Positions 18,643-29,100 of a DNA stretch of 64,000 nucleotides are shown one piece after another. The position numbers and the translations under genes are program-made. How positions within the stretch are numbered: the first letter of the stretch is position 1; each line of letters begins with the position of its first letter. Below the pieces are notes generated by a model. The model worked only from the letters and a program-made list of their open reading frames with translations, was not told the DNA's origin and made no database searches. Source of the stretch: a virus; IMG/VR virus record IMGVR_UViG_3300027770_000050, positions 1 through 64,000 of that record; one strand, given 5' to 3'.

Positions 18643-19584
18643 TCAAGCGAAAGTGAATAAGCCATTGGCTTGCATCGAAGCGTCTGGTTTATTTATTCCA
18701 ATCCAACTAGTCGTTCTCCTTATTATTTGTGAGGATAATGGAGTTTGTGCGATGTTAAACACTGGATTTGGAAAAGAAGCAGTTATACTTCCAATTTCAA
18801 AAGTAAGATTTTGAAATTGCATAAAACCACCATGAATGAAAGTTTGTTGATCAGAACCTTGTCTTGATACTTCAGTGATTGATCCTGACCACTTTGTTGT
18901 TTTAACAGCAATAAGTTCTATTTGATCTTTGTGTGTAACTCCAGCACCAGCATAATAAGGCATTAGAAAAACAGGAGTTATAAGTTCATTTTCAATCTTG
19001 ATTTCAAATTCAGAAGTTGTTCTCATAGAAGATTCTTTCCTGAAAGCATTGCATTCAGCAAATGACAAAACTCTTCCCTGGAGAGAGTTTTCATTTATAT
19101 TGAATGTTGAACCAGTTCCAGCATCTACCATTCCAGTGACACTTAATGTCACATTTACTGGGCCACCGTCACTGGTTTTTATTGTTAAGTTGTTTATCAC
19201 CACTGAATCTAAAGATAAAAGTTGATTATTGTCAGATCCAGGATTACTTACGGTTGCATTAAAATGAGAAAGAACATGATGTGTATCAATTCTTAAAGCT
19301 GACATAGGCCTTGCTGCATAAGTTAGTAAAGTTCTCGCAGCACTTTCTAAGTTACCATTTTTATCAACTCTTAATGGAAAAGAAATTGAACCTTCGTATT
19401 TCTTTACACCTAAATTGTATATAGAAGCAGATGGTCCACCTTGAACATAATAGTTGATATCAAGTTCCTGTGTTTGATTAATATCACAATTTTCTACTAG
19501 TAGATAATCTCCATTGATACAAATACTCTTAGTTTGTAATCCAGTAGCAAATTGACCTCTTGTTAGGATACCTGGGAATGCCAC
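18643..19584 (-). CDS. Probable tail virion protein (beta-sandwich)
   Basis: A 313-residue protein made mostly of predicted beta strands, with alternating patterns such as VNVTLSVTGMV and FEIKIENELITPVF. No enzymatic motif, signal peptide or membrane segment. It resembles the downstream 338-residue protein in size and general layout (two beta-domains, hydrophobic terminus) but I cannot claim homology by eye. It follows the 105-residue Ig-like gene with one base between, so it belongs to the same operon. A tail tube or tail-terminator role is possible. Confidence 0.5.
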   Translation of the reverse strand: MAFPGILTRGQFATGLQTKSICINGDYLLVENCDINQTQELDINYYVQGGPSASIYNLGVKKYEGSISFPLRVDKNGNLESAARTLLTYAARPMSALRIDTHHVLSHFNATVSNPGSDNNQLLSLDSVVINNLTIKTSDGGPVNVTLSVTGMVDAGTGSTFNINENSLQGRVLSFAECNAFRKESSMRTTSEFEIKIENELITPVFLMPYYAGAGVTHKDQIELIAVKTTKWSGSITEVSRQGSDQQTFIHGGFMQFQNLTFEIGSITASFPNPVFNIAQTPLSSQIIRRTTSWIGINKPDASMQANGLFTFA

Positions 19585-19585
19585 T

Positions 19586-19903
19586 TTACCACCTAGAGTC
19601 TTTTACTTCAAAGAAGCTTTTGAATGTTGAGTTAACTCCATTATAAGATTCCCAAGTATATTTGTGTTTACCAACTCTTGACGGTGTCCAGGATTTATAA
19701 TACGATCCAGTAGTTCCAGTGCCTTGAATATTTTGTGTATTTCCAGATCCTGATCCAACTCCGAATGTAAAAGTATAACCTATTCCACCAGGTTCAAACA
19801 TATAAAATTTAAGACCTGTAGTAGTTATACCAACACCAGATTCATCTGTAAGAGCTGCATAAATTTTTATTGTTGTTCCAGTGTATATCTCACTATTGTT
19901 CAT
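19586..19903 (-). CDS. Ig-like phage structural protein
   Basis: A 105-residue single-domain protein. The pattern KIYAALTDESG, then KFYMFEPGG, TTGSYYKSWTPSRVGKHKYTWES and a final FKSFFEVKD matches a small beta-sandwich that is widespread in tailed phages near head-tail joining genes (T..D..G, YY..W.P...G.Y.Y.W.., SF.V). Its ATG directly abuts the stop of the upstream 79-residue gene (TAGATG), indicating coupling. The exact virion position is unknown. Confidence 0.6.
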   Translation of the reverse strand: MNNSEIYTGTTIKIYAALTDESGVGITTTGLKFYMFEPGGIGYTFTFGVGSGSGNTQNIQGTGTTGSYYKSWTPSRVGKHKYTWESYNGVNSTFKSFFEVKDSRW

Positions 19904-20143
19904 CTAGTTATCCTTATTGCTAACAATATCTGATGTTAGTATGTATGGAGTTTTTATATAAGATTGCAAATTGTATGCTTTTTTTAATGGACTATTTTCT
20001 ACTGTTATATGAGAAACAATATTGAAAACTTTATTAATTGATGCTGACAAAAGATATTTACTAGAAATATTTTCCTCTTTAGTAAGATAAACATCAATGT
20101 TAAATGATTTTTGTATATAACTTACAATTTTTTCACTTGCCAT
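19904..20143 (-). CDS. Small protein at the head of the tail operon, unknown
   Basis: A 79-residue protein without recognised motif, Ser/Ile/Tyr-rich, probably mixed alpha/beta. AGGAAAA lies upstream of the ATG. It is the first gene of the minus operon 20143-17535 and abuts the Ig-like gene. The strong terminator at 20185-20217 separates it from gyrA upstream. A neck or tail-completion role would fit its place but is not shown by sequence. Confidence 0.6.
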   Translation of the reverse strand: MASEKIVSYIQKSFNIDVYLTKEENISSKYLLSASINKVFNIVSHITVENSPLKKAYNLQSYIKTPYILTSDIVSNKDN

Positions 20144-20184
20144 AGCTTTTATTTTCCTGCAATTAAGGTGTGTATTCCTTATAA

Positions 20185-20217
20185 AAAAAAAGCTCAGGAC
20201 TTGCCTGAGCTTTTTTT
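20185..20217 (-). terminator. Strong terminator downstream of gyrA
   Basis: AAAAAAAGCTCAGG (20185-20198) pairs perfectly with CCTGAGCTTTTTTT (20204-20217) around a 5-base loop. With A- and T-runs on both sides it can work in either direction. It lies 2 bases beyond the gyrA stop and isolates the gyrase operon from the tail operon. Confidence 0.9.
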
Positions 20218-20219
20218 GC

Positions 20220-22730
20220 TTACTCTTCTGTTTCTTCTATTTCAGAACTGAGTGGTACTAAAATCACACTTTGCACCATATCATTGTCATCTAATGAGAC
20301 TATATTATTTGCTTGTGTTGCTTTGGATTTATTCCTAAGACTGTCAAGATTACATCTCATCATTTTGCCTTTAGATGTTAGAACCAAGATGTCATCATTA
20401 TCAGTAACAGCTAAAGCAGAAACAATCTTTCCTGTCTTTTCTCTTTTGGACTGATTGATAGTTCTTTGCCCTTTGACACATCTACCAGCAGTTGACCTAT
20501 ATTCAGATGCAGAAGTTTTCTTTCCTTTTCCATATTCAGTAATAACTAAAATGGATGGGTCTGCTTCTGAATCAATAGCTAGAACAGATGCAATGCTATC
20601 TTCTGGTCTTAGTAGCATAGATCGACTACCTTGTCCATTCTTTCCAATGCATCGAACTAAAGTCTCATTGTAACGAACAGCCATACCTAGCGAAGTAACA
20701 AGCATAACATCTTTATTACCGTCAGTCATCATAACAAAACTCAATCTATCACCTTCGGTAAGAGTTATTGCTTTCAAACCACGTTTTCGCAAGCTTGTAT
20801 CGTATTCACGAATTTCGGAACGCTTAATCAAACCCTTGTTTGTGACCATAATAAAATAACCATCTATGTCTAATGATTTCATGGTGATTGTAGAAGATAC
20901 AGATTCACCCTCAGTTAGATTCAAGAGATTATTTAAGTGTGTGCCTTTAGAAGTACGTGAAGCTAGGGGAATTTCATAACCCTTCTTCTTTAACAAATTA
21001 CCTTGATTTGTAAAGAATAAGAACAAGTCATGAGTTGTACCACTGTAGATATCAGAAGCTTCATCTTCTTCGCGAGATTTGACACCAATCACTCCCTTAC
21101 CACCACGGTTTTGTGTTCTAAATGTATCAAGGGGAACACGCTTGATATATCCATCTTTTGTTAGGGAGACAATAATATCTTCTTCTTGAATTAAATCTTC
21201 ATAAGAAATTTCATCTTCAAGAGCAAGAATTTCAGAACGTCGATCATCACCAAATTTTTCAGCAAGTTCAAGCTGTTCTTTTGATATAAGACCAAGCATT
21301 TTGCTCTCTGATGCCAACTGAGCAGATAACCATTCATTACGCTTAGCTAACTTATCAAATTCATCTTGCAATGCACGAGTGTCAAGTTTTGTAAGGTTTC
21401 CAAGAGTAATCCTAAGAACTGCATCAGCTTGTTCTTGCGAAGATACAAACTCTTGAGCAATAAGCTCCTTGGCTGCTTCTTCTTTGTTATCGGCATTACG
21501 AACAAGTTTAATAACAGCATCAATCTTGTCAGTAATTCCAAGAAGACCTTCAAGGATATGAATTCGTGAACTATTCTTTACATGTTCTGCAGTAAATTTA
21601 TTAGTAAGAACTTCTTTACGATGATCTACAAATGCTTTTACAAGTTGAAGTATAGCAACATTCTCAACAACTTTTTTGCCATCTAAAAGAACTGTTGAGT
21701 TAACAGAAAAACTTGTTCGAAGAGACGTACGCTTCAAGAGTTGATTCAAAATAACTTGTGAACTTGCAGTTTTGTGAAGCCAGATACGGACATCCATACC
21801 TTTTTTGCTTGTAAGATTCTTGAGACCAGTAATTCCCTCAATCTTCTTACTTTCAACTAATTCTTTGATTTCACGACAAAAGCTTTCAGCACTACTGCCG
21901 TAAGGTAGTTCTATTATCTTGATAATTTCCTGATTACGCTCTTGAACAATGTCGTAATATCCTTCAAGTTGAACAGTACCGCGTCCGTTTGTAAAGTATG
22001 AACGAATACCATCTAACCCTAAAACCTTACAGCGAATTGGGAAGTCTGGACCAGGAACAATTTGCAATGCTTCATCTGTAGTGATATCTGGATTTTTGAT
22101 ATAAGCATCAATCAATTTAGCAACTTCACGTAAATTGTGAGGTGCCATATTAGTAGCCCATCCAACTGCAATACCACTACATCCATTTACAATCAAGTTA
22201 GGAAAGAGTGAAGGAAGAACAGTTGGCTCCATCATTTCATCATTGTAGTTTGATTGATAACGAACTACCTGATCAGACAATTCGTTTACCATCAAATCAC
22301 CAAATGAAGACAATTTAGCTTCAGTGTAACGCATAGCAGCTGGTTTATCTTCAGGAGCAGGGGAACCAAAATTCCCCTGTGGAGTGATAAGAGGGTAACG
22401 CAATGACCAAGTCTGTGCCATACGAACAAGAGTTGGATAAACTACTGCTTCTCCGTGTGGATGGTAATTTCCAGATACATCACCACAAATCTTTGCACAC
22501 TTCTTAGTCTTACCAGATGCACGGAGTTTTAGATCATCCATAGCAACTAAGGTTCGTCGTTGTGATGGTTTCATTCCATCACGAGCATCTGGCAGTGCCC
22601 GATCTTCCATAACTGCAAAAGCATAATTGGTAAATCGTTCATCAATAAGATCTACAAAGTTCTTTTCAAGAATTGTATCAACTAAGTCTGATGCTTCCGC
22701 AACATTCTTAACTCTAAGATTCCTAGCCAT
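20220..22730 (-). CDS. gyrA: DNA gyrase/topoisomerase IV subunit A
   Basis: An 836-residue type IIA topoisomerase A subunit that breaks and rejoins DNA. The catalytic Tyr135 lies in AAMRYTEAKLS; the helix-turn-helix region has YHPHGEAVVYPTLVRMAQ and the N-terminus RALPDARDGMKPSQRR. The C-terminal domain carries a GyrA box variant QNRGGKG (540-546; QRRGGKG is usual), which favours true gyrase (negative supercoiling) over topoisomerase IV. Length is close to bacterial GyrA and no intron or intein is seen. It overlaps gyrB by one base (TAATG). Unlike the T4 topoisomerase with three split subunits, this is the bacterial two-gene form. Confidence 0.96.
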   Translation of the reverse strand: MARNLRVKNVAEASDLVDTILEKNFVDLIDERFTNYAFAVMEDRALPDARDGMKPSQRRTLVAMDDLKLRASGKTKKCAKICGDVSGNYHPHGEAVVYPTLVRMAQTWSLRYPLITPQGNFGSPAPEDKPAAMRYTEAKLSSFGDLMVNELSDQVVRYQSNYNDEMMEPTVLPSLFPNLIVNGCSGIAVGWATNMAPHNLREVAKLIDAYIKNPDITTDEALQIVPGPDFPIRCKVLGLDGIRSYFTNGRGTVQLEGYYDIVQERNQEIIKIIELPYGSSAESFCREIKELVESKKIEGITGLKNLTSKKGMDVRIWLHKTASSQVILNQLLKRTSLRTSFSVNSTVLLDGKKVVENVAILQLVKAFVDHRKEVLTNKFTAEHVKNSSRIHILEGLLGITDKIDAVIKLVRNADNKEEAAKELIAQEFVSSQEQADAVLRITLGNLTKLDTRALQDEFDKLAKRNEWLSAQLASESKMLGLISKEQLELAEKFGDDRRSEILALEDEISYEDLIQEEDIIVSLTKDGYIKRVPLDTFRTQNRGGKGVIGVKSREEDEASDIYSGTTHDLFLFFTNQGNLLKKKGYEIPLASRTSKGTHLNNLLNLTEGESVSSTITMKSLDIDGYFIMVTNKGLIKRSEIREYDTSLRKRGLKAITLTEGDRLSFVMMTDGNKDVMLVTSLGMAVRYNETLVRCIGKNGQGSRSMLLRPEDSIASVLAIDSEADPSILVITEYGKGKKTSASEYRSTAGRCVKGQRTINQSKREKTGKIVSALAVTDNDDILVLTSKGKMMRCNLDSLRNKSKATQANNIVSLDDNDMVQSVILVPLSSEIEETEE

Positions 22731-24856
22731 TAGTTTTCAATTTCCTTACTACGTTCAAAAGACTTCTTAATAATGTGAGCCTTACGTGGACCAACTTCAC
22801 TACCCATTAATACTGTTAGCATATTAGAAGCTTCTTCAGCATCATCGACACCAATTTTTATTATTTGACGTGTGCCAATTTCCATAGTTGTGTGTCCAAG
22901 TTCTTCAGCATCCATTTCTCCCAAACCCTTGAATCGTGTCACATCAATTTTATCACCATACTTAGCACGATAGGAATTTAGTTCTTCTTCAGTGTGAATA
23001 TAATTGTGAACATTCTTCACAGTGACACGATACAGAGGTGGTTTTGCAAGGTAAAGATGTCCCTTCAAAACAAGTGGACGCATAAATCGATAGAAGAATG
23101 TCATAAGAAGAGCAGCAATATGAGCGCCATCATCATCAGCGTCAGTCATAATAATAACCTTGCCATAACGCAAATCTTCAATCTTAAAATCATCACGAAT
23201 TCCAGTTCCAATTGCTGAGATAAGAGCAGAAACTTCTTCATTTGCAAGAAGCTTAGCAAGTTCATTCTTTTCTGGATTGATGATTTTTCCACGAATAGGA
23301 AGAATTGCTTGAGTGATTGGATTTCGACCACCCTTGGAAGACCCAGCAGCTGAATCACCTTCAACCAAGAATAATTCAGAAATGGCTACATCTTCAGTAT
23401 CACAGTCAGACAACTTGCCAGGAAGAGATCCTGACTTACCTAAAAATCCTTGACGCTTAATAGACTCAGAAGCTTTCTTTGCTGCAGCTCTTGCACGAGC
23501 TGCTCGTAAAGCACGTTCAGAAATCATTTTAAGAATTGATGGATTTTTTTCAAAATATTCAGTAAGAGCTTCAGAGAAAAGTCTGTTTACCACACCTTCA
23601 ACTTCAGGTGAACCAAGTTTGCCCTTAGTTTGTCCTTCAAATTGTGGCTGTGGTAGACGAACAGAGATGATAGCTACAATACCTTCACGAATATCTTCAC
23701 CTGTCAAATTAGGCTCTTTTTCCTTGATAATATTTAAGGAACGAGAGAATTGATTTATAACCCTTGTGATAGATGTTTTAAATCCACTAAGATGAGTTCC
23801 ACCGTCAGCAGTATTAATGTTATTCGCAAATGCATAAATTGTTTCATCATCATCTTCTGAATATTGAAACGAAACTTGAACATTTACTTTGCCCGATTTA
23901 TTTTCAAAGTAAAATGGTTTTGAAGGATATGGATTTGAACGAGTAGATGCAAGATAGCTTACGTAATCAGCAATCCCACCTTCGTAATAAAAATCTTCTT
24001 TAGTTCCAGTATGCTCATTTTTGTAAACAATTTTGAGTCCACCGTTAAGATAAGCAGTTTCTTTTAAACGTCGTACAATAACAGTTTCATCAAATTGGAT
24101 ATTGCTATTTGAATGTTTATTCCAATTTTTATAAATGACATCCAAAGTTTGCTCATTTATATTTGTTGACTTGAAAATATCAAAGAAAATAGCACCGTTA
24201 ATTTCTCCATTGATTAATGCTTTACGCCACTTACCGGAACATTCTGCAAAAACTTCATCAATTTCAAAATCATCAACAAGAACTTCTTGGAAAGCATCTT
24301 CAACAGAAAATTGGCCAAAAATATTATAGTCAGGAGTGAAAGATATTTTTGTTCCAGTTGCGTTAGATGTCCCTATTTCTTTGACAGAATTTACAGGGAT
24401 ACCACGCTCAAATGACAATTGGTATTTTTTCTTGTCACGATAAACTTCAACATCAAGATTTACTGAAAGAAAGTTTACACAAGAAGCACCAACACCGTGC
24501 AAACCACCAGATGCTTCGTATCCAGATCCATCATCACCAAACTTACCACCAGCGTGAAGTTCAGTAAGTACGATTTCAAGTGTAGATCGCTTCTTTGGAT
24601 CTTCTTGTTTGACTGCAACAGGGATACCACGTCCATTGTCTATTACGGTGAGCGTACGATTGTCTTTTGAAATAATGACATCAATTTTTGAACAGTGACC
24701 AGCCATGTGTTCATCTACAGAGTTGTCCAAAATTTCCCAAACAAGGTGATGAAGTCCCTTTTTACCAGTATCACCAATATACATAGCAGGACGTGTACGA
24801 ACTGCCTCTTGACTTTCCAAAATCTGGATTGAGTCTTCGTTGTATTGATTTGCCAT
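22730..24856 (-). CDS. gyrB: DNA gyrase/topoisomerase IV subunit B
   Basis: A 708-residue ATPase subunit. The GHKL domain shows EILDNSVDEHMAG, VIDNGRGIPV and GGLHGVGASCVN; the transducer domain follows, and the TOPRIM domain contains LVEGDSAAGSSK (~500) and MTDADDDGAHI (~570), which bind the catalytic magnesium. The C-terminus has RFKGLGEMDAEEL. It lacks the ~165-residue insert of gammaproteobacterial GyrB. AAGGAAA precedes the ATG. A consensus promoter drives it. With GyrA it forms an A2B2 enzyme that can control phage DNA topology independent of the host enzyme. Confidence 0.97.
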   Translation of the reverse strand: MANQYNEDSIQILESQEAVRTRPAMYIGDTGKKGLHHLVWEILDNSVDEHMAGHCSKIDVIISKDNRTLTVIDNGRGIPVAVKQEDPKKRSTLEIVLTELHAGGKFGDDGSGYEASGGLHGVGASCVNFLSVNLDVEVYRDKKKYQLSFERGIPVNSVKEIGTSNATGTKISFTPDYNIFGQFSVEDAFQEVLVDDFEIDEVFAECSGKWRKALINGEINGAIFFDIFKSTNINEQTLDVIYKNWNKHSNSNIQFDETVIVRRLKETAYLNGGLKIVYKNEHTGTKEDFYYEGGIADYVSYLASTRSNPYPSKPFYFENKSGKVNVQVSFQYSEDDDETIYAFANNINTADGGTHLSGFKTSITRVINQFSRSLNIIKEKEPNLTGEDIREGIVAIISVRLPQPQFEGQTKGKLGSPEVEGVVNRLFSEALTEYFEKNPSILKMISERALRAARARAAAKKASESIKRQGFLGKSGSLPGKLSDCDTEDVAISELFLVEGDSAAGSSKGGRNPITQAILPIRGKIINPEKNELAKLLANEEVSALISAIGTGIRDDFKIEDLRYGKVIIMTDADDDGAHIAALLMTFFYRFMRPLVLKGHLYLAKPPLYRVTVKNVHNYIHTEEELNSYRAKYGDKIDVTRFKGLGEMDAEELGHTTMEIGTRQIIKIGVDDAEEASNMLTVLMGSEVGPRKAHIIKKSFERSKEIEN

Positions 24857-24890
24857 TTGCTTTCCTTCGCTTCAGTTCAAGTACAGGCAT

Positions 24891-24924
24891 AAAAAAATGC
24901 TGTGATGTTTTATATCACAGCATT
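24891..24924 (-). terminator. Terminator overlapping the gyrB promoter
   Basis: On the minus strand AATGCTGTGAT (complement of 24914-24924) pairs with ATCACAGCATT (complement of 24896-24906) around a 7-base loop and is followed by seven T. It would end transcripts from the upstream 203-residue gene. The left arm shares bases with the gyrB -10 box. Confidence 0.8.
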
Positions 24925-24950
24925 ATACCCAAAACAAGGGTTTTTGTCAA
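24922..24950 (-). promoter_or_regulatory. Consensus sigma-70-type promoter for gyrB-gyrA
   Basis: On the minus strand TTGACA (24945-24950) and TATAAT (24922-24927) are both perfect and are separated by exactly 17 bases. The predicted start near 24915 lies inside the left arm of the terminator hairpin, so RNAs begun here would lack most of that arm and should escape termination, while read-through RNAs would be stopped. Confidence 0.88.
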
Positions 24951-24955
24951 CTTTT

Positions 24956-25567
24956 CTACAGGATGCGATCAGCTACACTATAAAGACCATAAAAATCCAA
25001 ATTACGTGCTAATTTTACCATGTTCTTGAGTTTTAGTGAAGCCATTGGCATTCCACCAGGAGCTCCTCCAGCTTGTTCTTTAGATTTATTTTTAGCAAAA
25101 CCAAATGACAGAAACTTAACCGCGTTAGCCATATCATCAAGTTCAATTTCTAAATCAATCAAACTTTGTCCAAATGGCAGTCTTTCCCATCTACTTTTAT
25201 CTGTGGCATTAATTTCTTCATCGGTAATTTCATTGCCTTCTTTCCTTTTACCGGAATGACCGTCTTTAACTCCACCTTCATCATCCCCGCCATACATTTT
25301 CCAAATTTTATTTGCAATTTCTCTTTCGTTAAATTGCAATTCTTCCATGAGCATTTTTTCAATTTCAGCATCAGCAAGTATAAGTCCCAAATTGGACAAT
25401 GGTTCTTTGATTGCTTTTTGATTTGAGCTTGGAGTTGCTCCTGGAGGTGGTGGCATCCCTGACATACCTGGAAGTCCTGGTAAAGGAGGTAATGAAGGCA
25501 TAGGTGCTCCCAATCCTGGTGGGGGTAAAATACCAGGAGGAGCAGCTATTTTTAAAAATTTGGACAT
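24956..25567 (-). CDS. Proline-rich phage protein with C-terminal LD-helix motif
   Basis: A 203-residue protein. The first ~50 residues are Pro/Gly/Met-rich (ILPPPGLGAPMPS), followed by a charged helical region and a C-terminal helix KLARNLDFYGLYSVADRIL. That helix resembles segments in the products at 40712 and 43766 of this window (leucines and an Asp/Gly/Ala-Asp pattern). The N-terminus SKFLKIA is similar to other virion-associated candidates here. No enzyme motif. It starts one base before the end of the preceding gene. A virion or scaffold-like role is possible. Confidence 0.6.
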   Translation of the reverse strand: MSKFLKIAAPPGILPPPGLGAPMPSLPPLPGLPGMSGMPPPPGATPSSNQKAIKEPLSNLGLILADAEIEKMLMEELQFNEREIANKIWKMYGGDDEGGVKDGHSGKRKEGNEITDEEINATDKSRWERLPFGQSLIDLEIELDDMANAVKFLSFGFAKNKSKEQAGGAPGGMPMASLKLKNMVKLARNLDFYGLYSVADRIL

Positions 25568-26046
25568 TATCTTGAATGACCGCTTAGAGAATCAGTTTTA
25601 TGAGTGCCTCTTCCTGGAGTTTTAAAGACATCTGGAGATTGCTCAGCATTTTCAAAAGTTACTTCTGAAAAACTTTCTTCGTCTTCGTCAAATTCAAGCG
25701 CTTCTTTCAATCCTTCCGGATTGAGTATATCCATGTTGCCAAAACTTGATTTAGCAGATGACGCAACTCTCTTAATTAATTGCATAGGAGATAATCCTCT
25801 GCCATCAACATATCCATATGAAAAGTCATCTTCCCAAGTTTCTAGAACACTCATTGATTGTAACAAAGCATCAGTCAAGTATGCTTCAACTTGCCTTGAA
25901 CTTGTTTTTGTTAATTTTCTGGAGTTATATTTTTTATTTATAATTGCTGAAGCAGTTGCTATGATTTTAGCTGTCTCATCGTAGTTGTGTGCTTCGGGAG
26001 CAATTTCTTCCAATAGTGTATGAAGTTGAGCTTCTAGATTATGCAT
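25567..26046 (-). CDS. Unknown helical protein
   Basis: A 159-residue protein, helical in its first 100 residues and acidic and disordered after (FDEDEESFSEV). No recognised motif. It overlaps the 203-residue gene by one base, so the two are translated together. It lies downstream of the 1939-residue fibre/baseplate gene with 62 bases between. A link to virion assembly is inferred only from position. Confidence 0.6.
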   Translation of the reverse strand: MHNLEAQLHTLLEEIAPEAHNYDETAKIIATASAIINKKYNSRKLTKTSSRQVEAYLTDALLQSMSVLETWEDDFSYGYVDGRGLSPMQLIKRVASSAKSSFGNMDILNPEGLKEALEFDEDEESFSEVTFENAEQSPDVFKTPGRGTHKTDSLSGHSR

Positions 26047-26108
26047 ATTTTATCTCTCTTGATAAATTGTTATTATATTTTTTCAAATACGAAATGCTTT
26101 TACCTTTA

Positions 26109-29100
26109 CTAATCTTTTACTGTTTTGTATTCAGATTTGAATCTAAGGTTACGCACTTGACCATTTGTTGTAATATTATTTGCAGAAAGAATCGCAACAG
26201 ATGGTGTTTTTACAGCTATACCAAATATTTTACTTCGTGATGTTTGTTCAATACCTAGTTTTGCATTACCAATATTTATGGCATTGGAATAACCAGCTTT
26301 AAGAGTTTGCCAGGTTTCAGGAGAGCTATCGTAAGCTTCCGTTGTAGTATTAACCCAATCTATATTAGTTGTGTCTAATGTATATTCAGTCAATACTGTA
26401 TTTGACAAAAATGCTGGTAAAGGTAATTTTATTCTAAAATTATCTTCTGAATAAGTATTGCCACTACTTACTCTTACTGTGATTTGCGGTTTTACTTCAA
26501 CGCTAGTATCTAAATCTGTAGATCTTGACCAAACATTTGATGATCCAATGCTTGCTACATAATAGATACCATTTTGCGTCTTGTTGCTTTGATCTTTAAG
26601 TAAAACACGATCAAATTTTTCTAAAGTTACACCGTCTAATGTTGCTGGAGGATTTGTCAAAATTATGTTAGCGGTTGATGCAGCAACTACGTCACTTAAA
26701 AATGAATTGTTATTGACCTTTGCAAAATAAATAGGAGTAACACCTATTCCTGGGGATGAAATTGTTTCATCGTAAATCAATCCGTAATAACCAGATGAAG
26801 TATTTCCACCTAATACATTAACTTTTTTAGTAAGTGAAATTTGATTATCTAAAATTAAATCACTATGTCTTGTAAGATAAAACAAAGCACTTTCATCAAC
26901 AAAATAAATGCCATTTTGTTTATTGTTTGTTTGGTCCTTAAGTAATACTCTGTCACCTATTTGAACATTAGATATGTTTACAGCTAATCCTAATGCTTGA
27001 TTTTGTGTAGAAGCAAAAGAACACAAAGTATAGTTTGTCAGGTAATTTTGTTGGAAAAATTCAACATTATGTGTTCCAACAGTTGCAGTAGAAGGATTGA
27101 AATATGTTTCGTAAAATTTATTTGTGTTTGCATCTTTGACGAACAAACTTGCTATGGAAAATTGTGTTGTACTACTACCCGTACCAACTCTTATAAGGTT
27201 AGGTTGAGATACTTGCTTTACTCTTGCTACATATCTTTCAGCTTCAGAAGTTTGTCCTAAGAATAAGACTTTGTCTCCATCAGTCACTCCTATTCCGTTA
27301 ATTATGTCAGGTATTGAAGTAAATCCAGAATAATTTGCAGTAGAAACTCCAACAACATCTATTGTGAATTCAGAACCTAATTGTTTCCAGAATAGTGGAG
27401 TATTGAGAGCTGAGGAACCTAAATTATAAGCGCTACTATCTTCAGGAATATTTAATTCAAAAATTCTATTGTCATATGAAACTCTTCCAAGTTCATAAAG
27501 TTCATTAGTAGCATTTAAGTCAGGTGCTCTTTCTATTGTCCAGGTATAGTTTTGAACTGCTGTATATATGCCATTTTTAGTTGTATCTGTTTGGTTTTTA
27601 AGTAGTATTTTGTCACCAAATTGTACTGTGTAACTATCAATAATTGCTGTGCTAGCAATTCCAGATCCTTCGGGTATATATGTAAATGGAGTCAAGACAC
27701 CTTGGTAAGAAATATTATTTGGGTCTGGAATATTTCCTGTTGAACCAACGGATGTATTATAAATTGTTCTTGTTGAAATATCAATCCACGACCTAGAAGA
27801 AGTAGATTTGAATGAGCTTGTTGGATCAAAATACAAGCAGAAAGTTCCGTATCCTGCTGAGTTTTGAACACTTGCGTAAACTGCACTGAAATTATTTCCA
27901 GCAAATACAGATGTACCAGCTAATCCTACTGTAGCATATTCTGAACGTACAAATTTATATATTTTTTGATCTTTTTTACCTGTTTTATCATGAACAACTA
28001 AAGAGTTTTTGTCACTATAATATGAAGATTGATATCCACTATCAATAATTTTATCTGCATACGAAGTTGTTGGCTTGTTTGTTAGGACTAAAACATTACT
28101 ATCAGTTGAAAAAGCTATTCCACTATACCAAGTATTATCTAGTGTAGCAGCAGTTCCAGAGTTTGTAATTTTTTGTAAATATAAAGAACCAGTGTATATT
28201 CCTAAAGTATTTCTTGTAACTGGATCTGCAGCTACATCTGTAAATTTAGATGTATTACCAGAACCTGATTTAACATAGTATCCATCTGAAGACAGTCTCT
28301 GAGTAAAGAAATATTCTGTATTTGATGATGATTCAAAAATATTATGAATATGAGAACTATAGTTTTTATTTGCAGAATAAGATTTTATCCACGAACTTCT
28401 GTCCCTATTGTATTTCTTTTCTGTTGTAGTAGATGTTCCAGCACTGTTAACAATTTGGAAATATGCTCCGTCTTCAACCAAGTTTGCTGAAAGTTTTGCA
28501 GTAGTAGTAAGTAGATTGCTTCTGTAAGTTAGTGCTTGTGGTAAGTAATAATATCTATTAAATAATTGTTTCGGATCTTCATTGTATTTTGGAACTGAAG
28601 TATCTGTGTATAGATACATGTAAAGTGTTCCAGTCCATCCAGTTCCAGAAATTGACAATAAGCCATTTTTAGCATCAATAGTAAAGTTAGTATTTAAAGT
28701 TCTGGAGACGATTGTTCCCCCAGTTGACACTACATAAACATCTGCTAAAGCATCTGGATATTGTTTTTTATCCCATGTAAATCTTGTTGTTGGAGTTTCT
28801 GGTCTAGCTAAATATATAGTAGATCCAGTTGCAGAATATCCCACTAATCTTTTTGTAAAATCAAGGTATCCGTTGACTGAATTATATTTTACTTTTCTGA
28901 GATAATAATTGAAATTATTATCAATATGAACTATTTGATAAACACCACTAGTTGATTTTCTAACTGTATTATTATATAAATCTTCATTAGCAGAGTAATA
29001 GAAAACTCTATCACCAAGAGCATAATAATAGTTATTTAAATCACCAGAAACTGTACTGAAAAGTTGAGTTCCATTTCTTTTAACAATTACAATATCGTTA

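Noticed and set aside
17535-19584. Tail-sheath assignment for the 338- and 313-residue proteins
   Set aside because: They are too short and show no recognisable sheath motif; only a general tail/virion call is supported.
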